The translations under genes were made by a program, and so were the position numbers. A stretch of DNA of 64,000 nucleotides from Alviniconcha marisindica (taxonomy: Eukaryota > Mollusca > Gastropoda > Provannidae), in contig JABMCL010000899.1 in the NCBI GenBank assembly GCA_018857735.1, positions 517,501 to 581,500 on the forward strand, in the 5' to 3' direction. The notes beneath the pieces are model-generated. The model ran no database searches and was not told the origin of the DNA. It was given only the letters and a program-made list of their open reading frames with translations. Below, piece by piece: positions 1-15,054 of this stretch. The number at the start of each line of letters is the position of its first letter. Within the stretch, counting starts at the first letter, position 1.

Positions 1-1882
1 TGTGATAGACCTAAGCGCTTGCAATTTTATTTTATTTTTTACACAAGGATACATGTATAACAGGTACTGAGACGTCACAGATTTAAATGCACACACATGC
101 ACCTGTAACCCCCCCCCCCCCCCCCCCCCCCCCCACACACACACAACACATACACACACTTAAATGATTTGTTACATTCAATACATATGTAACGAGCTAA
201 TGGACGATTCTGATTTGCAGCGTAATTGAGACACCGTCCTGTGCCTTCACATTTGAATTTAAATCGTTGCTGCATATTTGCCATCTGAAAATCGCTCTGG
301 AGGAGCAGCAGCATTAGCTACCTCGATGAAGTAGCGACCCACTAACTGCGGCAGGCGAGCAAAGCACACACTGATGCTGTGCTACAGTACACATGCCATG
401 TCATTACGAGCTCGAGCCGTGATCGATCAGCGGGGATCTGCTTTCAAAGGGGCGAAGCGGTCATCTGGACAGAGACGGCCCACGATCTCTAATTTAATAT
501 CAGCCGTACAAGGGTTAGGTTAGATGAGGTAAATAGAGACTGCGTGTTACTTTCGGGGTCAGGTAGCTGCCGTTGCCGGTTCATGTCAGTGGCAGCGTTG
601 CAAAATGATGCCATGGGCCAAATGCGTGGGCTGAGGGAGAATGAATTGATTTTGAGACCATCACACTTGCGAGTGGAATTTTGAAACGAGTATAGTATTA
701 CTATTAGATCTGTACAGCCACTGTAACAGAGCTATCAAATCCTTGATTGTACTGATTTTTTATTTTTTATTTTTGTCCACACTAGTGAAGCGTCAAACAG
801 ATTGCCCTGATTAATCATTTCTGACAATTCTGATGTTTTTAAATGAAATATTTGGTGGATTGGATTGTGTGCTCCCGCATGTGCTAGCCGTTTTTTCGGA
901 AGGCGCCTGTGGTTGGGACCTCGAATGCAACATAAGCGAACGGAGTGTCAGTCAAAACATCAGCGTTAGTACTTGAACTGGATCAGGGTCAACGAGACAC
1001 GAATCATCGAGAAATCGTCGTGACTGTCCGGTTTATTCCGAACTGCTGAAATGCTGGATTAACCCTTTAACCCCGCCCTTATGACGTGTTTACAGTCTGC
1101 CCTTGAAACGTCATGGGGGGTCTTGCTCGAATTCAGACTTTTCAGGCATGCTCTGGAGAAGTAAGGCTTCTTCTTTTTTTTCTTTTCTTTTTCTTGGGGG
1201 GGGGGGGGGACGACCGATTCATTTTTTGCGAACCTACTCACTGAATAAGTTGCACCAGCAGCACAGATTCCTCGGCAAGGAAAGGGTTAACGGTACGAAC
1301 AGTATTTGAAGAATTAAGGTTAGGGATTACTGGGATTGATATTGATTTGAGGATCAAAGTCCTAAAAAGGGCTCAAATCCTCAAAAGAATGTACATCAGC
1401 TGCTCATAGTATCGCCAGACGTCCTGAAACTTAAAAAAAAAAGGGGGGGGGTACACATCACATACAGTTGCGGCCACACATCACATACAGTTAATTACGT
1501 CATCGGTGTGTTATTACCAGGCTCGGTGCAGTGCGAAATGTTCGAGGAGCTTTATATTATTTTGCGATTGTGTTTTAGTGTTATAGTCAGTGTCGGTGTT
1601 TGTGGTCTGGAATCTTACGAATCCATGAAGCAGTTCCGAGGACCGATCAATGTTTTATCAAGATGCATTATTACCAAACATTTAGATTGCAAAAGAGAAT
1701 GGGCGTGTACTGGCAGTATAAACCCAGAATGGCACACAACACACTTTAGGAGTGGGGGCCGGGGGTATGCTACTGAGTAAGGCGACAAATCTTGCTGCAT
1801 CATTTTCTGATTTGGTGACATTTCACGACCACGATTACTTGTCTAGCCAGATCTACTGATATGTGATAGTATTCGTCCTAGG

Positions 1883-1935
<53 letters not shown>

Positions 1936-1953
1936 ATATATATCCCTCTTTCC

Positions 1954-1992
<39 letters not shown>

Positions 1993-2010
1993 GCTGTCTT
2001 CGTCGTCTTC

Positions 2011-2064
<54 letters not shown>
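1883..2064. repeat. Compound AT / TCTG / TC microsatellite
   Basis: About 60 bp of AT, then TCTG units, then about 50 bp of TC. A decayed retroelement-like tail with AATAAAG follows at 2.08-2.14 kb. Confidence 0.95.
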
Positions 2065-2068
<4 letters not shown>

Positions 2069-2836
2069 CAGTAGCTTAACAAGGACTAGTTGTTAGATAG
2101 CTTTTTGGCTGAGCCCAAACTACAGTCCTTGTAAAATAAAGTTTTCGAGTTAGAGTTCTCTCTGTGTGAATCTATCTGTCTGTCTTTCCATTTAATTATA
2201 AGTAGTCAGTCTGTGGCTGGGCTGACATTTTGGTAGTCCTCGCCTGATGTGACATGCGCTTTGACGCTGGCAGAGTTGTCATCAGGGGTGATTACACTTT
2301 AAGTAAATAAACAGACCTACACTGGCTACAGTACACGCCTGGGGTTCTTCCTGACACGGTCACCAGCTCGACAAGGTCGTTTCATTGGCGGACACACACA
2401 CCCTGTGTCAGGTGGTATTTAGTCGGAGCTGCTCAACCCAAGCCAGCGTTCACTTCACCGCCTCTGCTAGCTTACACTCTTGCATAATATACACAGCGAC
2501 AGTCCAACCTGTTTGAATGTATCATGCCTGTCGCTCTGTAACTGCCTCCCCCCCCCCCCCCCCAAACCAAAAAGAGCCAGAAACAGGGACGCTGAAGTCA
2601 CAGCTCTAAAGGAAGTAAGCGACACCGCACACACCCCGCCCCCTACCCCCCTTCGAGTTTAGTTTTGCTCGAAGTCTACAGTAGAGTTGCCTGACCAGAT
2701 TTGACGTTTAGTCCATGAACCACCCAGATATAATAATATCAGCCGCTGTATTGGGAAACGACAGCGCTCACTCCTTGCGTTGCCCTGCTGTGAAAAAGCG
2801 TCTTTAATGAAAATGAGAGCGCAAGATCATAACCAC

Positions 2837-2891
<55 letters not shown>

Positions 2892-3839
2892 TTGTGTTTG
2901 GAAGTCTCATTGGGTATGTACTGCACGAAACAAAAATTGATACGCAGATACTAAACAATTTATACGCAAACACTATTTTCGGCTTAAGGTCTTCCCCCTT
3001 TTCATGCGAACTTCCTGGTAACCTGAACTGATAACGCTCGGGCTCGTCGAGGTTATGACTTAAGGCATTTGCACTGCACTGCAGTGAAACAGCATGGGCA
3101 GAAATAGTATCCTGCCAGAGACAGTAGATCTGCTGTCCCTGGTCCAGCTAACTGTCTTTGAGGACAGGCTCCACTTCCACTAAAACGCTGCACGGAATGA
3201 CCGCAGTCGAGGCGGGAACTGGTCTACCGAAGGATTTCCCCCCTTCTCCTTTTAAGGCTTACTTAAGTCTCCGTGACGATTCTGACAGCATTCACAATCA
3301 CACTAGGTTGGAGAGGGAACTTACAGTATACGTAACACTGCGCTGGCACCACCAGATCGAAAGATTGTGTTTGAACAGAGAGAGAGAGAGAGAGTGAAAA
3401 ATTAAAAAAAAGTTTACGAACCAAGATTTTTAATGTGAAGAACTGTGTCCATAAACCAAGATTTTTAACCTCGAGAACTGTGAACAAATCACGATTTTTG
3501 AAACGGAGTCGGATTACCACCATACCTTTTTACCACTAGTTGAAATGTTGACCTGCATGAAGGGACGAGGAAGAGGAACCTTTTTACCTTCTACGTAGGG
3601 GTATTATCAGGAATAGACCATGCAGTAACAGGTCAGATGGGGCCTGTGTTGAAATCAGACGGGCAGTGGTAGTGCGGCTCGCGTTTGGGTGCCGTTCGCC
3701 GTACCAGTTCGCCGTTTCGCAAACCCGTAGTTCGTTTTCGTTTTATTCCTGGGTACTAGCTAGCTCCAAGTGCGCAATGCAATGTTGGCAGGTCTACCTG
3801 TTTTTGTTTTTTAGTTGGTGGTGGTTTGTGTGGTGGTGG

Positions 3840-3885
<46 letters not shown>

Positions 3886-4140
3886 GTGTGTGTGTAGAGG
3901 TGAGGTGGTGTCTACATCTGTGGTGAACATTTTCTGCTTAATTCCCAGCTATACAGTCTTGTGTGTGTGTGTGTAGCGGTGAGGTGGTGTCTACGGCTGT
4001 GGTGAACATTTTCTGCTTAATTCCCAGCTATACAGTCTTTTTTTGTGTGGTCTTTTTCTTTTGTGTGTGTGTGTAGAGGTGAGGTGGTGTCTACGGCTGT
4101 GGTGAACATTATCTGCCTAATTCCCAGCTATAGTCTTTTT
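3840..4140. repeat. TG array followed by a triplicated ~80-100-bp unit
   Basis: The unit (GAGGTGGTGTCTAC ... AATTCCCAGCTATA) occurs at about 3894-3960, 3974-4040 and 4074-4137, each copy preceded by a TG run, so the TG array was amplified together with its flank. Confidence 0.85.
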
Positions 4141-4202
4141 GTAAGGCTTGACTTGTCAGCGTGGAAGAAGGAAAATGTCCCTTGCCTCAACGAATCTTTT
4201 CT

Positions 4203-4235
<33 letters not shown>

Positions 4236-4574
4236 CTCCCCCCACCCTCGGCTAAAAATGCCGACCAGGTAAGGTCGCTCTAGGCCCAGCTCGGGTGCAT
4301 GTATCCAACCACCTCTTTTCATCCCCCTTCCCACCGCCCTCCCCCCTCATCCCCTTCTGCCCACGACCTTTCCGTGTCGACAGACGGGTTGAGCAATCGT
4401 GTCCTATTTAGATGTGCGTGTTCGTTCCCCACAGTGATAGTCCACCTGAAACCTGCCGTGCTTATATGGAATAGACTGATTCGGCGGACTGCTGTGACTT
4501 TCAAGTTTGGTTTGGTTTCGTTGATTTTGTTTGACGCCGAGTTGTCTCCGAAGAGGTACTGGCGGGGACCGAGA

Positions 4575-4804
4575 TCCCAGGAGGTGGGGGAAGAGGGAGA
4601 CTGTACCTATCGCTACGCTGTCACCACCAGAGTGACCCGTGCAAAAAGACGGGCAGCGGTGAGAGCCGCCTTGATGTTTCGTTAATTGTGAGTGGCAACA
4701 CTGTCCACAGACCCCAACTTTTGAAGAGAAAGGAGAGAGAGCCAAACCGGAATCGAATCAAGGTCCTTCTGCATACTTGCCTTACCGCTAGGCCAAACCG
4801 GCTC
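4575..4804 (-). mobile_element. tRNA-headed SINE, reverse orientation
   Basis: Read on the minus strand, 4804-4739 resembles a tRNA gene with box A (TGGCCTAGCGG) and a box B-like GATTCGATTCC. The body that follows aligns with the element at 22808 over about 220 bp (GAAACAT, CACCACCAGAGTGACC on plus, CTATCGCTAC). Two copies in opposite orientation with a shared body indicate a SINE family. Confidence 0.8.
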
Positions 4805-5814
4805 ATCGAGGACTTCGAAGTGTGCCTAGCGTGTGCTTTACCGTCTTCGGATTCCTGGGATGACTCGGTGCGGATGACAGGACGTTAAAAGTCCAAGAAC
4901 CGTGTTCGGTTAAGGACGTACGGTTCGTGCTGGGAAGGACTGGGAGAAAACGTAGTCACGGAAGTCGTTGCAGATGGCCACTGTACGCACCCGCAGCACA
5001 TGGGAGTGTTATACTGCAGTTGAGTTCACTGAGTGATAATACACATACTGCGTTTGTCCGTGAGCATCGGGAAAAGTGTTTTATGGGTGTGCTTTGTCAG
5101 TGCGTGTCATGTGCTGCATGTTAAAAAAAAAGTTGTTTTAATACGTTTAAAGTTGCCTTCAGCGCACGGGTAGTCATGCAGCATGAAGGTTTCCATGATC
5201 ATCGGATTGAAGAGTTGGGTGTCGTTACAAGTATATAATAGGTGAAGCTTTCGTAAGATGCACGTGAATAACGTAAGCACTGGACGTACGTAATCAGCTG
5301 GTGTCCAGAAACAGTGGGTTTAGGCCACCACGGAAAGCTCTGCCTGGTTTTGAGGTATTGCGAGAACTCCAGCATCGCAGGCTTTGCGCAGACGTGGAGA
5401 GCATTCCTTAAATCCCAAGTATATATGTACGTCGTCGTCATAATCATAGGCGTCACGTGCTGCTGTAGGAGACTCGGTGTGTGCTCAGTCATCATCAGTG
5501 GCCATCATCATCATTAAACAAAACTTGGTCAATCCAGCCACACTGAAATTGTGATTTGGGTTTGATAGTTGGGTTTCCTAGTCTTCCGACTTCTGTGTAC
5601 ATCTGTTTGGCTGTCATGTACCTCCATTGAGCTCGGACCGAACTTATGAATTCCGGCAGGTGGTACTGTGTAACTGATACTATTGCATTACTGTTAATAT
5701 TTTGTGTAACAGTGCATATAATTATACGGGTAGGAATGCTTTATTCGAACTACATCCGTTGAGGGAAGCCTGGTGGATGATGACGCAAAATACGGTCACG
5801 TGTAGTTCAGGTCA
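4805..5814. other. Non-coding, nothing recognised
   Basis: About 1 kb without a microsatellite, gene or repeat that I can identify, apart from a GGACGTTAAAA motif at about 4882 that is shared with other repeats in the window. Confidence 0.5.
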
Positions 5815-6245
5815 GTTCGAGATGGTATCCATACGCTCGGAAAAGCCCATAATATGCGCTCCACCCAGTCTATCAGAAGTTTTCCTCAACGTCGCCTTTG
5901 AAACAGTTCCAATGTTCGTCTAATTGGCGATGGCCTTCTCTCGTCCTTTCAAGGAAGATCGTCTGGCACTTCGGCTTTCCGCGCTTCTCTCCTCCAGGCG
6001 ATCGATGGTGTGTTGTCCTTGGCTTTGTGCCCGCAGGTGGTTTCTCAAGCTCCTCAACACTTCAGATTTTCCGAGAAGCAAGCCACTTGTGAGGGTTGCT
6101 TTGCCTGCCAGTCTATCTGCTTGGCCATTGCCCTTCATTCCGGCGTGTCCGGGGCAGTACACTCACAGGAGTTTTTGAAGGTAGATGTTGACTATTGACA
6201 CATTCCAGTCTGGGCTTCCCACTCCACTCATCACTGTTTTTTGTA
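5815..6245 (-). mobile_element. Decayed non-LTR retrotransposon 3' end (RNase H)
   Basis: The minus strand encodes VYCPGHAGMKGNGQADRLAG, the C-terminal RNase H motif of LINE ORF2 proteins, followed by a conserved-looking tail (HTIDRLEER, ARRSSLKGRE, TNIGTVSKATLRK) that ends near 5820. At least two in-frame stops break it (one just before VYCPGHAG, one before TNIGTV), so it is a dead fragment. Upstream ORF2 domains are missing. Confidence 0.85.
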
Positions 6246-7041
6246 GCAAGCTCATTAATACGTCTGTGAGGATGCGTCACGTATAATTATAGTGACGCAA
6301 AGCCGGTCACATAATTATGGGCTTTTGCGTCGCAGCGTCTCCCGCGCGCAAGCTTAATTCCTTAATTCCTGAAACGTTTTCGCAGTTGTTCATTTAATCC
6401 GTTTGTTTCCCCGCGACGATGGCCTCATTGTCAGCAGACAGCATGCCGGTATTAGCCACGTCTGCACAGGCAGCAGACACGTAAAAAGGGAATGTAATAA
6501 CTTGCCTTCTTAAATGCCAGCTGGTCGAACAGAAGTCACCGTGTCATGCACTGTTGCGGTCCTTGCGCATTTTGCTGTGGTAGAGACTAAGAGCACACCA
6601 GTTGCGCGCGCGCTTCTGTCAGCAGCGGGGATGCGTAGAGCAGGTAAGATATATTGATATTTTCGTTGCGCAAGATTCGCCACAAAGTGTAGAGCCGCTT
6701 TAGTATGTGATACATATTCGTCGAAACCGAAGGAAAGTCGTGTCGGGCTGTAAGGGCCGACGGAGAGTAAGTTGACTGAAACGATCACCACATGAGGTAA
6801 TCCTTTCGAATTTAGCAATCCACGGGGGCCTAATTACTTTTATGTATCTTGCATAACTGCTTTTATGTATCTTGCTGGCTGTATGACAGTTGACATACGC
6901 TTCGGATTAGGCCAATCATTTTCCTTTGACTGGTTTCTGATTTTGAGTTTTTGTTTTTGGGTTTGTTTGTTTTTTAAATCTGTCCCCCCCCCCCCCCCCA
7001 GCCGCCTCGTCCATAGATACGTTTTTGTGTTCTGTTGTTTT

Positions 7042-7090
<49 letters not shown>

Positions 7091-7729
7091 ATTCTGCAGA
7101 TGAATCCCTACTCAAAAGTGTCCATTACTAGCTGAATGGAAAAGAGAAGTGTAGGTGGAAGCAAATTCAGTTTTCGCGAATGTCAGTGCTTGTTTTTCTG
7201 AGGCTCTGCTTTTTGGTGCCGGGGATCAAACGGTGCCAAGGGGACACATGGACATTCAGAGTCCACAAAAAAAGACTTCAGACGGAGAATGCCACGCATC
7301 ATTCCGAGACAGTGTGGTGTGTGTTTGGGGGGGAGCAACACCTTTTTCTTCGACTACCCTCGAGGTGAGACTCGCGTGGTGCCAGAAGCCGGTTCTAATT
7401 CTGAGCGTGAAGTCCCCATCTTGTTTGGGTTCTCCGGGCGTTTTCGTTTTTGTGGATGTTGTGGTGTAATTTATGGGTAAGTGTCCGAAATAGACGTTGC
7501 CCCCGAGAGCATTTATGCACCGCCCCCGAACTGTGTTTGGTGGTGTTTGTGAAAGGTTTGTCGCTCTTGTTTCGTCGTGCTTGTTTTCTTGTACGCAGGA
7601 CCGGACACCCCCGAGCTGTCTCATTATCTCTTTACTTCTTCCCGAACCGTCCGCCGTCCCTTCTCTCTCTGTCTCTGTCATTCTGCCCTGCCGTGTAAGT
7701 GAGTGAGTGTGTGTGTGTGTTGTTACACA

Positions 7730-7805
<76 letters not shown>

Positions 7806-8180
7806 ATATAAAAATGTTCATCCAACTGTTACTTTCCCGAAGCCTTCATTCAATTATGATTGTGTGATCGCCTCTCTGTCTGTCTCTGGAGCGCACACAG
7901 GCATGCACACGTGCGCGCACACACCGATCACGGAGTCTTATCAGGAACTGGCTGGGAGGCATCGGAATGCATGCATCCACAATACAAACAATTTGTTTGC
8001 ACGGTGGCACTTTATATTCAGGTATTGATCGGGTGGTTGAAGGAGATCCAGCAGCCCTTTTAAAATGAGGGCAACGATCAAGCTTCACGCATGACATTTG
8101 TCCTGTACCGCCTATTGCATTGCTTCAGTCTTCAAGCAGAGAAGGACTGGGATGCGGACATGGCCTGGTCCAGTCAGCAT
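6246..8180. other. Non-coding with microsatellites
   Basis: Holds a C tract near 6984-6998, a TG array at 7042-7088, and a 70-bp TC array at 7731-7800. No gene supported. Confidence 0.6.
7729..7801. repeat. TC microsatellite (~36 units)
   Basis: Uninterrupted TC repeat directly after a short CA run. Confidence 0.97.
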
Positions 8181-8194
8181 TGACACTAAGTAGA

Positions 8195-8500
8195 CTACTC
8201 GGTTGAAACTGGGAAGTTCAGGCATGGCATCTGTCAGTTGCAACCGAGAGATTAGGCTGTTGAAACCTGAGATTAGACAATCAGTTTAAATGGAAAAGCT
8301 AGACTGTTTGGGAAGTTAGACCCATCGGTTGAAACCGCGATATTAGATTTATCAGTTTAAATTGGGAAGTTAGACTTACCAGCAAAAAACTGGCAGGTTA
8401 GATTTATGTACATAATAATTTACATCACTGACAGTTGAAACTGGGAGGTTAGACGTAATTAACCACTGAAATGTGGAGGTTAGACCTTAGACCTGTCATA
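8195..8500. repeat. Degenerate ~36-bp tandem repeat
   Basis: Units of the type GTTGAAACTGGGAAGTTAGAC recur about eight times with many differences, which suggests an old minisatellite. Confidence 0.7.
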
Positions 8501-8504
8501 AAAC

Positions 8505-10084
<1,580 letters not shown>

Positions 10085-10555
10085 TTTACCTTGGGATGGG
10101 TTGAACCCTTACTTGTCTTTTGCCCACTTGGGATGGGCTAAACCCTTACTTGTCTCTTTTCTACTTAAGCATGGGATGGGCTAAAACCTTGGTTGTCCCT
10201 TGTCTACTTGGGATGGGCTGAACCCTTACTTGTCTCCTGTCTATTTGGAATGGGCTAAACCAGTAGTTGTCTCTTGTCTACTTGGGATGGTCCAAACCCT
10301 TAGCTGTCTCTTGTCTACTTGGGATAGGCTAAACCCTTACTTGTCTCCTGTCTACTTGGAATGGGCTAAACCCTTAGCTGTCTCTTGTCTACTTGGGATG
10401 GGCTAAACCCTTAGTTGTCTCTTGTCTACTTGGGATGGGCTAAACCCTTAGTTGTCCCTAGTCTACTTGGGATGGGCTAAATCCTTAGTTGTCTCTTGTC
10501 TGCATGGGATGGGCTAAACCAGTAGTTGTCTCTCGTCTACTTGGGATGGGCGAAT
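10085..10555. repeat. 37-bp minisatellite, ~12 copies
   Basis: Unit ACTTGGGATGGGCTAAACCC plus TTAGTTGTCTCTTGTCT, with substitutions between copies. It reads openly in some frames because of the repetition only. Confidence 0.93.
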
Positions 10556-11050
10556 GGGGAGAATCATCGCCCGGTTGGTGAAAAAAACTAAACAACAACA
10601 TCATCACGCACGCACGCACGCACACAAAACGACAACAACAAAACCCCACAGTTTATCCGAGTTCTGGTGCAAATAGCCAGACTGCCCAGACAGAGGAATC
10701 ACTTTCGTAACAGTGTCATGATCACTTTCGTAACAGTGTCATGTTGTCCGTCATTTTTGCGTAAACAGGGGGCTTAATTTCCGTCCCCCGAGACCCGCCA
10801 CTGGGCCTGGGACTGAACGGAGACCCCCCGCTGCTCTCAGCGGCCAGGCGGCAGTGGCTCCCTAGCACGTGCTGTCCGCTCCGCCAGCCGACAGATATTG
10901 AGCGCAGGTTGCTTCGCCATTCATTGATCGGATGGGTTTCTGCGGAGGAACATTTTGCACTAGGTAGCGTCGGATTCTGGACAAAAGCTTGGCGCTTAAA
11001 AAGGAAAGAAAAAAGAAAAAAAGAAGCGGTCGCTCGCTGATAGTAGCACA

Positions 11051-11082
<32 letters not shown>
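11051..11082. repeat. Poly-G tract (32 G)
   Basis: Uninterrupted run of 32 G on the plus strand. Confidence 0.97.
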
Positions 11083-11083
<1 letters not shown>

Positions 11084-11591
11084 CATTCTGCATGTGGTCG
11101 AAACCCGGCTTGGGTGTTCTGGGTGTTGTTGTTTAACGGCGCGCGAACTGCGCATCGAACAATGTAGCCAGAAGAAGAAAAGAAAGGAAAAAAAGGGGAC
11201 AAAACAAACAAACAAATAAAAAGTAGGAAAGAAGGCAGTGCGGTAAAAGTCGTGACGTGCCACGTGCTGTATGTCGTATTGGACATGCTACGTGACGTAT
11301 CACGTTCACCTTTGTAGCGGATCGGCCAGCATGAGCTGCAGCATCCACGGGCTTTTATTTGAAAAAGACGGTGGGAGCAGTACCCAGGGAGAATAGTCTA
11401 AAGTTCCACGCTCAAAGTCTGGAATATTGATGCCAGCTCTTAAAAAAGAAGAAGGCTCCACTTCTTCAGGTTGGTTTTAACGTAACGAACGATGCTTTCA
11501 TAATGCTTTGTGGATATATCTAGGTCTTCAGCGTCAGCAAAAACTAGTTCAAACGCACATGCCAGCACTGTACCTCGCGATAAAAATGGAG

Positions 11592-11656
<65 letters not shown>

Positions 11657-12240
11657 GTTAGAAGTCTTAAGCACTTATAAACAATAAATCTTCTGAGTCT
11701 GAGTCTCTTTAAAGAACGGAACGACTGGTTTTACTGAAGGGCCTGGATAGAGAGGAAGGAATAGCAACTATACTGTAGATCGACACGGATTGATGTTTTT
11801 CTTTTTCACAGAGTTCAGTCTTTTTTGTTTAACAACAGCATGGTTATTTAGTGGAGTGTTTGCGTGATTGGCCGAGTGATCGATTGATCGCTGTGTTTTT
11901 ACTCGTTACTTGGCAACCCCTTGGTAGGAGGAACGATGGTGTTTTCTCCTCGGAAGAAGGCCAGCTTCGAGTGAGCTTTGCTACCTGCGTGGACATGGGC
12001 GTGCGCGTTTGTGATTAACGCTCTTACGTGTGTGCATTAGTTGATTAATTCATTGGTTCCTGATTAGACGGGGGAGCCCTGGGGAGACCCAGAAGATAGA
12101 GCGTACGTGGGTAGCAGGCAGACAAAACGTGGAAGGGATGACTGTCGTAGAACGGTTTTCTGCCGATGGAGTGAGTGCTTCTGACACTGTGACAGGAGTA
12201 TTCGTCTCTGTGAATGTCCCCCATCCTGACTTGATCCGCT

Positions 12241-12242
12241 TG

Positions 12243-12295
<53 letters not shown>

Positions 12296-12304
12296 GTCTC
12301 TCTG

Positions 12305-12354
<50 letters not shown>

Positions 12355-12381
12355 TCGCCCTGATGTAGTACCGGACTGGCA

Positions 12382-12446
<65 letters not shown>
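12241..12446. repeat. TCTG and TC arrays
   Basis: Two blocks separated by about 35 bp of unique sequence: TCTG grading into TC, then a pure TC run of about 60 bp. Confidence 0.95.
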
Positions 12447-12448
<2 letters not shown>

Positions 12449-12688
12449 AGATTAAGATTCCCTCTGTGGGAACTCAGAGTTGTCAAAGGTCCTCCCTGTA
12501 ACGCCTGGAGCAGAATATAGCCATGCATCCTTCGCCTGCTGCCAGGATTTTCTCCCATTTCTGCTGCCAGGAATTTCTCCCTTTTTTCATTTGTACCTTT
12601 CTTGCCCCTCTTCACCCCTCATTTTTGTTGTTATTGTTATTATTATTATTTTAAACTATTTTTGTCCAGATCCCCCACCCACCCCTTT

Positions 12689-12697
12689 AAAAAAAAA

Positions 12698-12763
<66 letters not shown>
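12689..12763. repeat. TG microsatellite
   Basis: About 37 TG units after a short A run. Confidence 0.97.
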
Positions 12764-12765
<2 letters not shown>

Positions 12766-13204
12766 GCTGTGGCAAGCGTGGGCCCGCGGAATAGGATAGG
12801 TCAGCCAGCTCGTCGCATCTTTTGATGCAGATTTCCAAGCCTACAACGGAATATGAGTAGGCTTCAAAAACATTTATACCTGGTGACGGCTGTTTGTAGG
12901 CGAAATTGCGTAGATAGTTGTGTATTGTGACAGTGACATTGATTTTTCCTCCCCCCCTTTTTTTTTTTTTTTTTACTGAACGTAAACTGAATATTTTCAA
13001 AAAAGGATGTCAAGATGACAACCTTCTTTGAAATTATTCGGTTGTGAAAAATAGTCGATTGTGAATAAGTGAAAATGTTGATACTGAGATAGACTTATAA
13101 TTGTACGTTTTTTGTTGTTGTTGTTGTTGTTTTTATCTTCTTTTGGGATTGCTGGGACTGTGTCGAAATTCAGCTCTGGTCTCAACTACACACACGCGCG
13201 CGCG

Positions 13205-13277
<73 letters not shown>

Positions 13278-14055
13278 CTTAAGCAGTCCGTTATTACCTA
13301 ACCTTTTTTCTTTCGTTTTTTAAATATTTTTTTTATAAGTCGTCGGGTCGTTAACGTGTGATCTGAAAACTTGTGCCAGTAAGTGATTTTAGGGTGGCAT
13401 AGGGTAATGGCGTTGACGACAGCGACGATGAGGAGGTTTTGTGTCGTTGAGCGGTTGTGCCGGCATTTCGTACGTCGTCGGTGCCTAGCTGTGTCTACCA
13501 CAAACGTAGCCCATGTGCAACGCTATAGGCGGGCACTGGATCCGAGTAACCTCTCCCAAGAGAGGGTTCGTTTTGGAGGGGAATTGGGGAATCTGTTCGT
13601 TGTCTCCTACATCGTCAACACACATTGTCCACGGTAAGTACGCGGCTCTGCAGCTGATTACCCGCTTGAACGAGAGACAAAGGGCTTCGACGAGGAGCAC
13701 TGCAGGGTATACATCTTGACGGAGGACATTTGTAGGAAAGAAGCGTGTGTTGTGAAAGGTAAAAAGCCCCTCGCTCCGTTTCCCCACTGTGCAAGCTTTT
13801 GTTCTGGAAGGTTCCAGGTAGTGTGTTCCTGAACTCTCTCTCTCTCTCCCCCCTCCCTCCTCCCCCCCTCCTCCTCCCCCAACCTTTGAAAGCTTTTTGT
13901 TCTGAAGGTTCCAAGTAGCGTGTTCCTGAAATTCTCCTCTCTCTTTCTTCCCACCCCCAACTTCAACGGGCAGATGTTCTAGCTAGCTCAGTAAAACATT
14001 CGTAATCTCTCTTCGCCCTGATATAACCGTAATGGTTGACTGGGCGTAAACCACC

Positions 14056-14058
<3 letters not shown>

Positions 14059-14142
<84 letters not shown>

Positions 14143-14200
14143 ACAACACAACACAACACAACACAACACAACACAACACAACACAACACACACACACACG
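14059..14200. repeat. Compound TC / AC / ACACA-type array
   Basis: A pure TC run switches to AC, then to about ten ACAAC-type pentamers (14.14-14.19 kb), then back to AC. Confidence 0.95.
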
Positions 14201-15054
14201 CACACACTGAACTCGGGTACTAGAACAGGTTACAGAACACCGTCACCTTGGTATTATTCTTGACGGCCAGCCCACGTTGACAGTATTCTAACGCTGTTGC
14301 TACCTCTCGCCTCTGACACTTTTGTAACAGTAAAGCTCGTAATACGTTTTTTTCACGCTAACATTATGCTCAGAATTAATTATGCCTGTAATGCACGTGA
14401 CAGCTGCAGTGATGTACATATGTCAAAAAGCTTAAGTCTTTGTCGTTGTTGTTGTTGTTGTTGTTGTTGTTTCTTGTGCGTAATTTTATCACTCCCCTTG
14501 CCCCGCACTGTCTGTAATTTGCCCAAAATGTATTGGGTATTATTTTGGATTTAAAATGTTTTGTACCTGTTATCCCTTTCATTTCCATTGCAGTTGTTGT
14601 CTTTCTGTATATGTATTAATGATTATCACTGCTGTATTCGTTTTTGTCGTTTTATCATAATATTTCACTAGGAATGTCTTGATCACTTGTAGTACTGTAG
14701 CAACGGCAGATATGTCGCTCGGCCTTTGTGCTAAAATCTTCACCGTTGAGAAATAAAGATTAATCAATCCACCCACCCACCCACCCCTCTCTCTCTCTCT
14801 CTCCCTCCCTCCCTCCTCAATCTGTTCCCACCCTCCCGCGAAAATCTCCGTCTTTCCCTTTCTCACCCCCTCTCCCACTCTCCTCTCCATACTCTTGTTC
14901 TGTCAATTTGTCTCCTCCTGTAATTTGCTTTATGGGCCTCGGCCCTTGTAACCAGACACGCAGTAAACCATTCGTTCGTTCGATCGTTTTCTGCCGTATA
15001 TATGTGTTCCTCCCATATCGAAGTTAGTATACCCTCCGTAGCGAAGTTCAGTGG

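Larger units (their letters stand above)
1..4555. other. Non-coding sequence with microsatellites
   Basis: No gene supported. It holds a C tract (109-134), an AT array with TCTG and TC arrays (1.88-2.06 kb), a TA array (2838-2886), a 47-bp repeat of AACCAAGATTTTTAA type (3.42-3.50 kb), a TG array and a triplicated unit at 3.84-4.14 kb, and a C tract at 4206-4234. Sequence at 135-1880 shows nothing recognisable. Confidence 0.6.
10556..15050. other. Non-coding, microsatellite-dense
   Basis: Includes a 32-bp G tract (11051-11082), TC arrays (11.60, 12.24-12.35, 12.39-12.45 kb), TG (12.69-12.76 kb), AC (13.21-13.28 kb), a ~110-bp duplication (13.79-13.93 kb, TTCCAGGTAGTGTGTTCCTGA type), and the compound array at 14.06-14.20 kb. 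A retroelement-like tail ends at 14.76 kb. No gene supported. Confidence 0.55.

Noticed and set aside
10085..10555. CRISPR-like array
   Set aside because: Units are directly adjacent without unique spacers and the genome is eukaryotic.
13383..13637. 84-codon plus frame followed by a good donor (CGGTAAGTAC)
   Set aside because: No acceptor, partner exon or similarity that would make it part of a gene; a chance donor is common.
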